The notes beneath the pieces were generated by a model. That model was given only the letters and a program-made list of their open reading frames with translations, made no database searches and had not been told where the DNA came from. From Betaproteobacteria bacterium (GTDB taxonomy: Bacteria; Pseudomonadota; Gammaproteobacteria; Burkholderiales; SG8-41), in assembly GCA_900299145.1 (NCBI GenBank), contig OMIN01000095.1, forward strand, positions 1 to 59,530: a stretch of 59,530 bases of DNA, in the 5' to 3' direction. Both the position numbers and the translations under genes were made by a program. This document shows, in pieces, positions 43,494 through 51,046 of the stretch (position 1 is its first letter; the number at the start of each line of letters is the position of its first letter).

Positions 43494-44252
43494 TTACATC
43501 AATATCCGTCCACCGTTGATGTCCAGCGACACGCCGTTGAGATACGCGGCAGCATCCGACGCGAGAAACACCATGGCGTTGGCGTGATCTTCCGGGTCGG
43601 GCAGCCGGCGCAGCGGAATTTGCGAGGCGATCTGCTGGATGTTGGCTTCCGTGCGCAGTGCTTTTACACGGGGCGTGAGCGTGGTGATCGGGGCGATAGA
43701 GTTGGATGTAATGCCCGAAGGCCCCAGTTCAATCGCCAAAAAGCGCGTGAGCTGAATTACGCCGGCCTTGGATGCTGCGTAGGCGGGCGAGGTTGAGCCA
43801 AACAGTGTGCGGCCGGAAATCGACGACACGTTGATAATGCGCCCGGCCTTGGATTTTTTCAGATAAGGGATCGCGCGCTTGCACATCAGAAACGTGCCGC
43901 GCAGATTGAGCGTGACGGTGCGATCCCAGTCGTCCACCGGCAATTCCTCTACGCCGGTGAGTTTGCCGTAACCGCCGGCGCTGTTGACCAGAATATCGAT
44001 GCCGCCGAATTCGCCCGCCACACGCGCCAGTGCATCGGTGACGGATTGATCGTCGGTGACATCGGTGCGCACGCACATCAGGCGCGCGCCGCTAATGTCT
44101 GCCGCTACTTTTTTTGCGCCGGCTTCATCAATATCGAGCAATGCCACCGCCGTGCCCTGCTGCGCGAATTCGCGCGCGGTGGATGCGCCGATGCCTTGCG
44201 CAGCGCCGGTGACGACAGCGACGCGGCCTTTGAGTTCGGGATAGATAGCCAT
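43494..44252 (-). CDS. SDR-family oxidoreductase
   Basis: A 252-residue short-chain dehydrogenase: GRVAVVTGAAQGIGASTAREFA (the TGxxxGIG cofactor motif), LVNSAGGYG, the active-site serine and tyrosine in NVSSISGRTLFGSTSPAYAASKAGVIQLT, and a C-terminal HANAMVFLASDAAAYLNGVSLDINGG. It interconverts an alcohol and a carbonyl group with NAD(P)H. It is last in a minus-strand row with VOC, DUF1330 and TRAP transporter genes, probably a catabolic operon. Confidence 0.9.
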   Translation of the reverse strand: MAIYPELKGRVAVVTGAAQGIGASTAREFAQQGTAVALLDIDEAGAKKVAADISGARLMCVRTDVTDDQSVTDALARVAGEFGGIDILVNSAGGYGKLTGVEELPVDDWDRTVTLNLRGTFLMCKRAIPYLKKSKAGRIINVSSISGRTLFGSTSPAYAASKAGVIQLTRFLAIELGPSGITSNSIAPITTLTPRVKALRTEANIQQIASQIPLRRLPDPEDHANAMVFLASDAAAYLNGVSLDINGGRILM

Positions 44253-44264
44253 GAGTGTGTTTTG

Positions 44265-44292
44265 TAAGTATTTGTTTTATATAGGTTATTTA
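44265..44292 (+). repeat. AT-rich boundary motif, copy 13
   Basis: Reads TAAGTATTTGTTTTATATAG then GTTATTTA. It lies 12 nt from the SDR start, between the SDR gene and the VOC gene. Confidence 0.85.
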
Positions 44293-44315
44293 ATGCCGTT
44301 CATCCATCAATTGCA

Positions 44316-44774
44316 CTACGCCGGCAGCGCAGCCGCCATCAATTCCGGCGCGATGCCTTGCGCCTCGGCGTTGGCGAAATTGAGTTCAATTTTGACGCCG
44401 TTCGGATCCAGCATGAACAACTGAAACAGGCCCTGGTCGTCGACCATGCGCTTGTGAAATTTTACGCCGAGCTTTTGCAGCCGCTCCATGGTCTCGCGCA
44501 GGCCTGTAGCGCGAAATGCGATGTGATCGACCACGCCCGAGCCGTGTGTCGCCTCGCTTTGCTGGCCGAGATACGCTTTGCGGTTTGCACTGACGTTCGC
44601 GCCACCGGCCGTGAGATGCAGCACGTCAGTGCCGCCGATGTAAAGCCAGATCACCGGAAACTTGAAATCCGGGTTGGGGCCGACGCGCAGCCCCAGTGCA
44701 TTGACGTACCAGTCGCGCGTGCCTTCGAGGTCAGTGGTTTGAATCAGAAAGTGTTCGAGATGATGTAGTGGCAT
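44316..44774 (-). CDS. VOC (glyoxalase/dioxygenase fold) protein
   Basis: A 152-residue protein: PLHHLEHFLIQTTDLEGTRDWYVNALGLRVGPNPDFKFPVIWLYIGGTDVLHL, then GSGVVDHIAFRATGLRETMERLQKLGVKFHKR and LFQLFMLDPNGVKIELNF. Metal ligands are probably the early His, the His of DHIAF and the Glu of IELNF. It is related to extradiol-type dioxygenases or fosfomycin-resistance-like folds, but the function is unknown. It sits in the TRAP-transporter row. Confidence 0.88.
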   Translation of the reverse strand: MPLHHLEHFLIQTTDLEGTRDWYVNALGLRVGPNPDFKFPVIWLYIGGTDVLHLTAGGANVSANRKAYLGQQSEATHGSGVVDHIAFRATGLRETMERLQKLGVKFHKRMVDDQGLFQLFMLDPNGVKIELNFANAEAQGIAPELMAAALPA

Positions 44775-44822
44775 GATTAGCGCTCCTGCGCCGTGCGTGT
44801 TTCCGTCAATTCGTCTTGTCCA

Positions 44823-45128
44823 TTACTTCGTGGCATCCCCGCCATCGACAATGATCTGATCGACTTCGCCTGCACCGGGTGCACGGCGAAACGCGGCGGC
44901 AGCCTGATATTCTGGCGACTGATTGCATTTCACCGCCTGCTCAAAGGTATCAAATTCGATCACCACGAAGCGATGAAATCTGTCCGTGCCTTCCATGATC
45001 TGAAAGCGCCCGCCGCGCGCCAGCACACGCCCCCCATATTTGGCGATGATGCCGGGCACGAGGTCTGTGTACTTCTTGTATTCAACGGGATCGTCGACTT
45101 TGCAGCGGGATATCCAATACGCAGCCAT
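44823..45128 (-). CDS. DUF1330-family protein
   Basis: A 101-residue dimeric ferredoxin-like fold protein: AAYWISRCKVDDPVEYKKYTDLVPGIIAKYGGRVLARGGRFQIMEGTDRFHRFVVIEFDTFEQAVKCNQSPEYQAAAAFR is a clear DUF1330 pattern. The function is not known for the family. It starts at ATG with GGAGAA upstream (an earlier in-frame start at 45173 is unlikely). It lies 35 nt after the TRAP large permease. Confidence 0.88.
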   Translation of the reverse strand: MAAYWISRCKVDDPVEYKKYTDLVPGIIAKYGGRVLARGGRFQIMEGTDRFHRFVVIEFDTFEQAVKCNQSPEYQAAAAFRRAPGAGEVDQIIVDGGDATK

Positions 45129-45162
45129 GTGTATTTTCTCCAGACTTACAGACTCTTGCCGC

Positions 45163-46506
45163 TCATTTTGCAACTACGTTGCCCAGATTCGGCAACCATG
45201 TCGCGAATTGCGGGAACGCGGCGATGACCACGATCACGCACAGCAGGCAAATCCAGTAGGGCACACAGCCCTTGAAAATATCGCCGAGCGAGGCCTCTTG
45301 CGGCAGGGCGGCTTTGACCGTGAACACCAGTATGCCAAAGGGCGGCGTAAGCAGGCCGGTTTCGATGGCAAGGATGCCGAGGATGGCGAACGCGAGCGGG
45401 TCCATGCCCAGCGCTGCCGCCACCGGCGCGAACACCGGCACCGTCAGCAGAATGATCGAGATCGAATCGATCAGCATGCCGAGGATGAACCAGATCAGCA
45501 CCATCACCGCCAGCACGCCCCAGATGCCGAGGCCGGAGGTGAGGAAAAACTCTTTCGCCATGCCGGTGATGCCGGTCATCGACAGCACCCGCGAATATAG
45601 TTGCGCGCAGAACAGGAGGATCAGCAGTGGTGCGGAGGTGCGGCCGACGGAGAGAATGACCTCGAACAATTCCTTGGGCTTCATGCGCTTCCACATCGCC
45701 AGCAGCAGGGCGAGCGCGGCCCCCACGCCCGCGCCTTCCGTCGGCGTGAAAAAGCCCAGCCAGATGCCGCCCAGCGTGATGCCCACCAGCAGGAATACGA
45801 GGCCGGTGCTGATCAGCAGTTCGCGGAATTCGGCGTCGCTGATTTCGACTTCGCTCTGCACTTGCGCGAGCTTCGTGCCCGCACCGACCAGTTCCGGCTT
45901 GAGATACGAAGCGCCGATAATGTAAGCGCAGTAGAAAAACACCAGGATGAAGCCTGGAATGATGCCAGCGATAAAAATCTTGCCGATGGCCTGTTCAGTC
46001 AGCACGCCCCACACGATCATCAATACACTGGGTGGAATCAGCATGCCCAGGCATGCGCTACCTGCGATACAGCCCAGTGCGAACTTGCGGTCGTAGCCAT
46101 AGCGTTTCATTTCCGGATACGCAATGCGGGAAAACGCTGCCGCCGCCGCAATGGAAACACCGGTGACGAACGCGAACACCGCATTGGCCAGCACCGTGGC
46201 AATGCCCAGCCGCCCCGGAATTTTTTGCGTCAAACGATTGGTGAGCGCAAACAGATCACGCGCCGCACCGCACTTGGCAAGAAACTCGCCCATGAGCATG
46301 AACAGCGGTATCACCGCGAACACATAATCGCGCAGCGCTTCGTAAGCGGTAGTGCCGATGAATGACTGCACCACTTCCATATTGCCCTGCATCAGATAGA
46401 TGCCCAGCACGCTGGCCATGCCCAGCGCAACGGCGATATGCACGCCGGCAAACACCATCACCAGCAGCGCAGTGAGAAGTATCGCGACTTCGGTTGTTCC
46501 GAACAT
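45163..46506 (-). CDS. dctM: TRAP transporter large permease DctM
   Basis: A 447-residue membrane protein with about twelve helices. The DctM signature is clear: VAILLTALLVMVFAGVHIAVALGMASVLGIYL, PLFMLMGEFLAKCGAARDLFALTNRL, FVTGVSIAAAAAFSRIAYPEMKRYGYDRKFALGCIAGSACLGMLIPPSVLMIVWGVLTEQAIGKIFIAGIIPG. It is the channel part of a sodium-driven importer. It pairs with dctQ and dctP upstream. The AT-rich motif touches its start codon. Confidence 0.95.
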   Translation of the reverse strand: MFGTTEVAILLTALLVMVFAGVHIAVALGMASVLGIYLMQGNMEVVQSFIGTTAYEALRDYVFAVIPLFMLMGEFLAKCGAARDLFALTNRLTQKIPGRLGIATVLANAVFAFVTGVSIAAAAAFSRIAYPEMKRYGYDRKFALGCIAGSACLGMLIPPSVLMIVWGVLTEQAIGKIFIAGIIPGFILVFFYCAYIIGASYLKPELVGAGTKLAQVQSEVEISDAEFRELLISTGLVFLLVGITLGGIWLGFFTPTEGAGVGAALALLLAMWKRMKPKELFEVILSVGRTSAPLLILLFCAQLYSRVLSMTGITGMAKEFFLTSGLGIWGVLAVMVLIWFILGMLIDSISIILLTVPVFAPVAAALGMDPLAFAILGILAIETGLLTPPFGILVFTVKAALPQEASLGDIFKGCVPYWICLLCVIVVIAAFPQFATWLPNLGNVVAK

Positions 46507-46531
46507 TTTCTCTTTTAAAAACAGATAGTTA
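46507..46531 (-). repeat. AT-rich boundary motif, copy 14
   Basis: On the minus strand it reads TAACTATCTGTTTTTAAAAG then AGAAA. It abuts the dctM ATG and supplies the purine stretch in front of it. Confidence 0.85.
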
Positions 46532-46542
46532 TGAGGCGATGC

Positions 46543-47070
46543 TCAATTGAGTGTTTCGTTCGGACTGGAAGGGCCGCGCGCGGGCTCATTCAACGGCGCA
46601 CGCACGCGTTCAAGACACAGCAGCAGATAGTTAAACGCCGCTAGAAACGTGCCCAGAATAATCACAAAGCGCGCCGGCCACACCGGGACGCGCAGCGCGC
46701 CTTCCCCCTCAAATTCGTTGGAGTTCCACGCGTGCAGGGCCGGATCGAGACTGCCCCAGCATACGATGGCGAAAAACGCGGCGCCCAGCAGATAACCGGC
46801 CAGTTCCAGTACGCGTTGCGCCCACAATGGCAGACGCGTGGTAACTGCGTCGACGTAAATCATGCCGCCAGAGCGGATGGCGAATGGCGCCTGCAAAAAA
46901 CAGATCACCACGATGGAAAACGACACGATTTCCGGCGTGCCCTTGACCGGGCTGTTAAATACCACTCGGCCGATTACATCGGCGCACACCAGAAAGCAGA
47001 TGAGGAAGGCGAGGGTGGCCGCGACCGCAAGCAGTGCACGGGCCAGCCATTCAGTGAGTTTGGAGATCAT
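46543..47070 (-). CDS. dctQ: TRAP transporter small permease DctQ
   Basis: A 175-residue protein with four membrane helices: WLARALLAVAATLAFLICFLVCADVIGRVVFNSPVKGTPEIVSFSIVVICFLQAPFAIRSGGMIYVDAVTTRLPLWAQRVLELAGYLLGAAFFAIVCW. This is a typical DctQ. It lies between dctP and dctM. The C-terminal Arg/Pro tail is short. Confidence 0.93.
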   Translation of the reverse strand: MISKLTEWLARALLAVAATLAFLICFLVCADVIGRVVFNSPVKGTPEIVSFSIVVICFLQAPFAIRSGGMIYVDAVTTRLPLWAQRVLELAGYLLGAAFFAIVCWGSLDPALHAWNSNEFEGEGALRVPVWPARFVIILGTFLAAFNYLLLCLERVRAPLNEPARGPSSPNETLN

Positions 47071-47176
47071 TTGAAAAAGGGGGGGCGCGTAATATCCCCT
47101 CTCACGCCCTGCAAGAGAGGGGATGGTATGCGCGCTGGAATGAATGGGTGGTAAGTGTGACCACCATAAGTGGCGG

Positions 47177-48247
47177 CTACTTCACCGCATACCGCACAGG
47201 CCACTTGTGTCCAAGCTTTTCTGCTTCCTCCAGCGCGAGTTTCAACACCTGACTCGCGGGCAGACCCTGCTTGTCGAGCTCAGCCGCTTTTTGCTGTGGC
47301 CAGTCTTTCAGCGAATTGGCCCAGTCCTGTTTCACCGATGGCGGTACGGATTTGATATTGGTGCCCAACCCTTTGAGCTGTTCAAGCTGCTTGGGATAGT
47401 TTTCCTTGTTAACGGTGCCGGTGCGGGCTTCGAACTCGCGCGCGACTTCAACAATGATCTGCTGCACGTCTTTTGGTAACTTGTTAAAGCGCGCGCTGTT
47501 GATGGTAAGGCCGTGCCAGGTAATCGCACCGAAGCCAACCTCCGTGTAGTACTTGCCGACTTCGTGCAGTTTGAAGTTCACCCAGCCCGACGGGAACATG
47601 ATCCAGCCGTTGTAAACGCCAGTCTGCATCGAGGTATACGCTTCCGGCAGCGACGATTGCACTGGGGTTGCACCCGCAAATTCAAGCCATTTGAGATTGA
47701 GCCCCGCGCCGGCGAGCTTGCGGCCTTTGAGATCGGCGACGGTGTTCCAGTCGAAGGTGGTGCCCAGGTTGTAGCCGTTATCGGCGATCAGCGCCAGCAG
47801 CTTTTGGCGGTATTTGTCTTCGAATACTTTGCTCATGTACGGCACTTTGTCGTACACCGCGCGCGCCATTTTCACGCTGGTATCCGGATCCATGGTGCCA
47901 AAAGGCAGCATCACCTGAAACGCATGCAGCGGCAGGTTCGACGGCTCAAAGCAGAAGCAATAACCACCGATGTCGATTATGCCCGACTGCACGCCTTCCA
48001 GTGTGTCGGCCACCTTGACCATTGCGCCGCCGTAGCCCTCGATAAATTCGACTTTGTGTTGTGTCTTCGCAGCCACGCGTTTGGTGACTTCGGGCACGAA
48101 AAAGTTTTGCATCAAGTTGACGTAAGTGTTCGCGGCGGGGTGCCCGGACGCGATACGCAATTTGATGTCTTCGGCCCGTGCGGCGGTGATCGTAAATGCA
48201 GTAGCGGTAGCGAACGCAACACCGGTCAGAATGCGATGGAATTTCAT
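47177..48247 (-). CDS. dctP: TRAP transporter substrate-binding protein DctP
   Basis: A 356-residue protein. It starts at MKFHRILTG with GGAGGAG upstream and has a signal peptide ending AARAED. The DctP features are IKLRIASGHPAANTYVNLMQNFFVPEVTKRVAAKT, the ADTLEGVQSGIIDIGGYCFCFEPSNLPLHAFQVMLPFG segment and GRKLAGAGLNLKWLEFAGATPVQSSLPEAYTSMQTGVYNGWIMF with the substrate-carboxylate arginine. It delivers an organic acid to DctQM. The enzymes downstream hint at the substrate's fate, but its identity is unknown. Confidence 0.92.
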   Translation of the reverse strand: MKFHRILTGVAFATATAFTITAARAEDIKLRIASGHPAANTYVNLMQNFFVPEVTKRVAAKTQHKVEFIEGYGGAMVKVADTLEGVQSGIIDIGGYCFCFEPSNLPLHAFQVMLPFGTMDPDTSVKMARAVYDKVPYMSKVFEDKYRQKLLALIADNGYNLGTTFDWNTVADLKGRKLAGAGLNLKWLEFAGATPVQSSLPEAYTSMQTGVYNGWIMFPSGWVNFKLHEVGKYYTEVGFGAITWHGLTINSARFNKLPKDVQQIIVEVAREFEARTGTVNKENYPKQLEQLKGLGTNIKSVPPSVKQDWANSLKDWPQQKAAELDKQGLPASQVLKLALEEAEKLGHKWPVRYAVK

Positions 48248-48372
48248 GTTTGCTCCTCCAGCAAGTATGAAAATGGGGTGAACTGCGGAAGCCCATCGTA
48301 TCACGCCGGGTAGAGCGGCGGTGAACCGAAGTCTTCCCTGACAATGCTACTCAGATACCGCGAAGCTGGCCG

Positions 48373-49227
48373 TCAATCCGGAGCATAGAATTCTTCCTTG
48401 TCATTGCGCCGGTAGCCGGTCTGCTCAAACCATTGCGGTCCCAGTTCGCCTTCGTTGCGTCCATTGCACTTGAGGTTGGCTATGGTCTTGCCGTTGTTTG
48501 CAACGGCCAAGCCTTGCTTGACCACCGTTTCCCCTTTTGCGCCCCAACGCCCTGCGCCGCCGTAAACCGTGTAGCTGTAGCCGCCGCGCTTGAAGCGCAG
48601 CCAGCTCATGCCGCCGCCGGCGTAAGGCTCATACTGGCCATGCGCCGCCTTGAGCGGATGGACCTCGCCTTCGGGCAAGGTGATCTCCAGTGGCTGGCCA
48701 GGAGTGCCGAAGCGATACTGCAGGTAGCCGGATTTGGCTGTGATCGTGCGTGAGGCACACACCGAAACCAGCTTGCTGCCCGTTGCGCAGGTGAATATCA
48801 CGCTCTCTTGCGGCGTGCAGAACGATTTTTGGCTGGGCGAAGTGCCAGTGGCAGACGCAGCTTTCCCCAAGGACGTCAATCGGGTTACCAGCGCGATGCG
48901 GTCAGTTTTCTTGCAGTCCGGATTGCCCTGACACGAAGTCGCCAGCACGTTTGCCATGCGGTATTCCAGTTGCACGCGCTGCCCCTTCCATTTGTCGTCG
49001 CACAAATCGAAGGCGGCAGGCTCCTGAAATTCCTTTCCCGCATCATCCTTGAGCGTGAGGTAACAGGCGATATCACCCTGAGTCGCGCCGACGACGGTGC
49101 CGATGGTGGTTTTGTTTTGACCGCCGATGAGAATGGTGGCTTCTGGCGCCGCAGCCCAGACCGTCAGTGCCAATAGTGCTGACAAGCCCAAGCCGCAGCG
49201 CAGTATAGTGGTTAATAGGAATTTCAT
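48373..49227 (-). CDS. Secreted protein of unknown function
   Basis: A 284-residue protein with signal peptide MKFLLTTILRCGLGLSALLALTVWAAA. The mature part has many cysteines, several probably forming disulfides (CYLTL, FDLCDDKW, SCQGNPDCKKT, SFCTPQESVIFTCATGSKLVSVCASR). Two regions follow: an OB-like N-terminal part and a C-terminal part (LKAAHGQYEPYAGGGMSWLRFKRGGYSYTVYGGAGRWG). No family is recognised. It stands between the TRAP operon and a Bug receptor. The frame is open further upstream, but the signal peptide fixes this start. Confidence 0.7.
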   Translation of the reverse strand: MKFLLTTILRCGLGLSALLALTVWAAAPEATILIGGQNKTTIGTVVGATQGDIACYLTLKDDAGKEFQEPAAFDLCDDKWKGQRVQLEYRMANVLATSCQGNPDCKKTDRIALVTRLTSLGKAASATGTSPSQKSFCTPQESVIFTCATGSKLVSVCASRTITAKSGYLQYRFGTPGQPLEITLPEGEVHPLKAAHGQYEPYAGGGMSWLRFKRGGYSYTVYGGAGRWGAKGETVVKQGLAVANNGKTIANLKCNGRNEGELGPQWFEQTGYRRNDKEEFYAPD

Positions 49228-49255
49228 AAGTCTTTGTTTTATTTGAGATATTTTG
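49227..49255 (+). repeat. AT-rich boundary motif, copy 15
   Basis: Reads TAAGTCTTTGTTTTATTTGA then GATATTTTG. It begins at the start codon of the secreted-protein gene (opposite strand) and fills the gap to the Bug gene. Confidence 0.8.
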
Positions 49256-49261
49256 TTCCGT

Positions 49262-50203
49262 CTATTCCGCCTTGGCGCCGGAAATTTTAATGACGCGTGC
49301 CCATTTTTCGTGTTCGGTCTTGATGTAGGCCGCGAATTCCATGGCACTGCCACCCGCGATTTCCGCGCCGATGGCGGCGTAGCGTTCTTTCAGTTCCGGC
49401 AACGCCCTGTTGGTGACGGCGTTGAGTCTGTCGACCAGCGCGCGCGGCGTCCTGGCGGGTGCCCCGAGGCCATACCAGCCGATGACTTCAAAGCCTGGCA
49501 CGCCGGATTCGGCGATGGTGGGAATATCCGGCGTGGCCGACGCGCGTCTTGATGAAGTAACACCGAGCGCACGCACGCGGCCCGATTTGATGTGCGGCAC
49601 CAGCCCGCCGATGGCGGTAAAGCTGACATGCACTTCGCCTGCGATCAGCGCGCTATTGGCCTGTGAGCCGCTTTTGTATGGCACGTGAATCATGTCGACG
49701 CCGGCCATGTGCTTGAACAATTCTCCCGTCAGATGATTTGAGCCACCGATGCCGCTGGAGGCATAGGTGAGCCGTTGCGTTTTTGCCAGCGCGATGAGTT
49801 CTTTCACATTCACGGCCTGCACCGACGTGCGCACGGAGAGCACATACGGCGTGAACACGGTGAGAATGATCGGCGCAAAATCCCGCAGCGGATCGTAGCC
49901 GATATTCGGGCGCAGGCTGGGCGTGACCACATGCGTGGGCGACATCGCCAGCAGCGTGTAACCATCGGGCGCGGACTTGGCGACGATTTCAATGGCGATA
50001 ATGCCGCCCGCGCTGGGGCGGTTATCCACCACAAACGATTGGCCCAGCATGTCGGTGAGCCGGGTCGTCAACAGCCGTGCGATGGTATCCGAGCCGCCGC
50101 CCGGGCCGAGGCCTACGACCAGGCGAACGGGGCGCGTGGGGTAGTCCTGCGCGCGCACGGCAGATGTGATGGCCAGCAGCAACAGGGCGGGGAGCAACTT
50201 CAT
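49262..50203 (-). CDS. Bug-family (tripartite tricarboxylate) receptor
   Basis: A 313-residue receptor with signal peptide MKLLPALLLLAITSAVRAQ, then DYPTRPVRLVVGLGPGGGSDTIARLLTTRLTDMLG, VDNRPSAGGIIAIEIVAKSAPDGYTLLA, IGYDPLRDFAPI and RLTYASSGIGGSNHLTGELFKHMAGVDMIHVPYKS. The longer open frame to 50302 is not used because the signal fixes the start. It stands 34 nt upstream of the secreted-protein gene on the same strand. Its ligand is unknown. Confidence 0.9.
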   Translation of the reverse strand: MKLLPALLLLAITSAVRAQDYPTRPVRLVVGLGPGGGSDTIARLLTTRLTDMLGQSFVVDNRPSAGGIIAIEIVAKSAPDGYTLLAMSPTHVVTPSLRPNIGYDPLRDFAPIILTVFTPYVLSVRTSVQAVNVKELIALAKTQRLTYASSGIGGSNHLTGELFKHMAGVDMIHVPYKSGSQANSALIAGEVHVSFTAIGGLVPHIKSGRVRALGVTSSRRASATPDIPTIAESGVPGFEVIGWYGLGAPARTPRALVDRLNAVTNRALPELKERYAAIGAEIAGGSAMEFAAYIKTEHEKWARVIKISGAKAE

Positions 50204-50322
50204 GGCGTTCCGGATTCGCGAATGGCGGAGAGTATTGATCTTATACCGTCCTATGCGATGGACGCGCAAGCGGTTTGGCGCTAAGGTTGCATGAGCTGCC
50301 AAAAAATATTGAGGAGCGTGAC

Positions 50323-50865
50323 ATGGACAAACCCGTAGACGGCAACAATCTGCCCGCCGAAGTGGGCCAACGCATCATTGATAAACCGGAGCTGCCGCCG
50401 CAGGGCGTCACCACCGACAATGAAGTGTTCACCGAGGTTGTGCTGGGCAAAGGGCAATTAAAGCGTGGCACCTTTCGCCATTTTGAAGTGTTCTGCGACG
50501 AAGCACAGCGCATCGGTGGTGACGATTTGTATCCATCGCCGATGACTTATCTGGCGATGGGCGTGGGGTTCTGACTGCTGACTCAGGTTGCGCGGTACGC
50601 GCACATGATGAAGCTGACGATCAAGGACGCCAAGGTGAAAGTGCGTTTTCGAAAATTCCTTGGCGGCTCGGTGCTGAAAGGCACGGTATATAACCGCTGG
50701 GACGGCGTGGATACGCATCTGATGGTGGAAAGCGACGCGCCGGAAGAAAAGCTGCGTCACCTGATCAAAAATGCGAAGGCGGGTTGTTTTGCCGAGGGGT
50801 TAATCGAGCAGAAAGTGCCGTTGAACAGCACGATTGAGGTGAATGGCAATGCGTTCAGTCTGTGA
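50323..50865 (+). CDS. OsmC-family protein with in-frame UGA (probable selenoprotein)
   Basis: Read through the TGA at 50572-50574, this is a 180-residue OsmC-family protein with Sec at residue 84. Before the TGA the text is YPSPMTYLAMGVGF, and after it LLTQVARYAHMMKLTI. In ordinary OsmC proteins PSP is followed by ten residues and then the peroxidatic cysteine (pattern PSPLEYLLAALAGC); here ten residues follow PSP and then comes TGA. The second conserved cysteine is C155 (KNAKAGCFAEG). OsmC proteins reduce organic hydroperoxides through these two residues. The start at ATG has GAGGAG upstream. Annotated without recoding, it would appear as two short ORFs. The SECIS-like hairpin follows. Confidence 0.85.
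50572..50574 (+). other. In-frame UGA, predicted selenocysteine codon
   Basis: TGA at codon 84 of the OsmC frame, at the family's cysteine position. Downstream sequence stays in frame and codes for the rest of the domain. Confidence 0.82.
50586..50604 (+). promoter_or_regulatory. SECIS-like stem-loop
   Basis: RNA sequence GGUUGCGCGGUACGCGCAC. Pairs: G587-C604, U588-A603, bulged U589, then four G-C pairs (590-602 to 593-599), loop GGUAC. The hairpin starts 11 nt after the UGA. The E. coli fdhF SECIS has the same 11-nt distance, the same bulged U and a GGU loop. Confidence 0.8.
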
Positions 50866-50890
50866 AGATGCTGCGTTGCTGTTGATTCGA

Positions 50891-50919
50891 TAAGTATTTG
50901 ATTTAAAATGGTTTTTTTA
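50891..50919 (+). repeat. AT-rich boundary motif, copy 16
   Basis: Reads TAAGTATTTGATTTAAAATG then GTTTTTTTA. It lies 25 nt after the OsmC stop and 127 nt before the cupin-rubredoxin gene. Confidence 0.85.
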
Positions 50920-50951
50920 TAATGTGGACTGATGGGGGGCAGCTGAGCCTC

Positions 50952-50981
50952 TTCACAGTTACACACTTGCACGAGTAGAAT
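50952..50981 (+). promoter_or_regulatory. Possible promoter of the cupin-rubredoxin gene
   Basis: TTCACA (50952-50957), 18-nt spacer, TAGAAT (50976-50981), 65 nt before the ATG at 51047. Confidence 0.4.
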
Positions 50982-51046
50982 GCCGTATCGCCCATTCGTG
51001 CATTTCTCGTCTATCCTCGTGTTTATCCTCGTATAAGGAACCTGCC

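Noticed and set aside
50605-50865. Separate small gene starting at ATG 50605
   Set aside because: It has no Shine-Dalgarno, begins in the middle of the OsmC fold, and is in frame with the part before the TGA. One recoded gene explains both.
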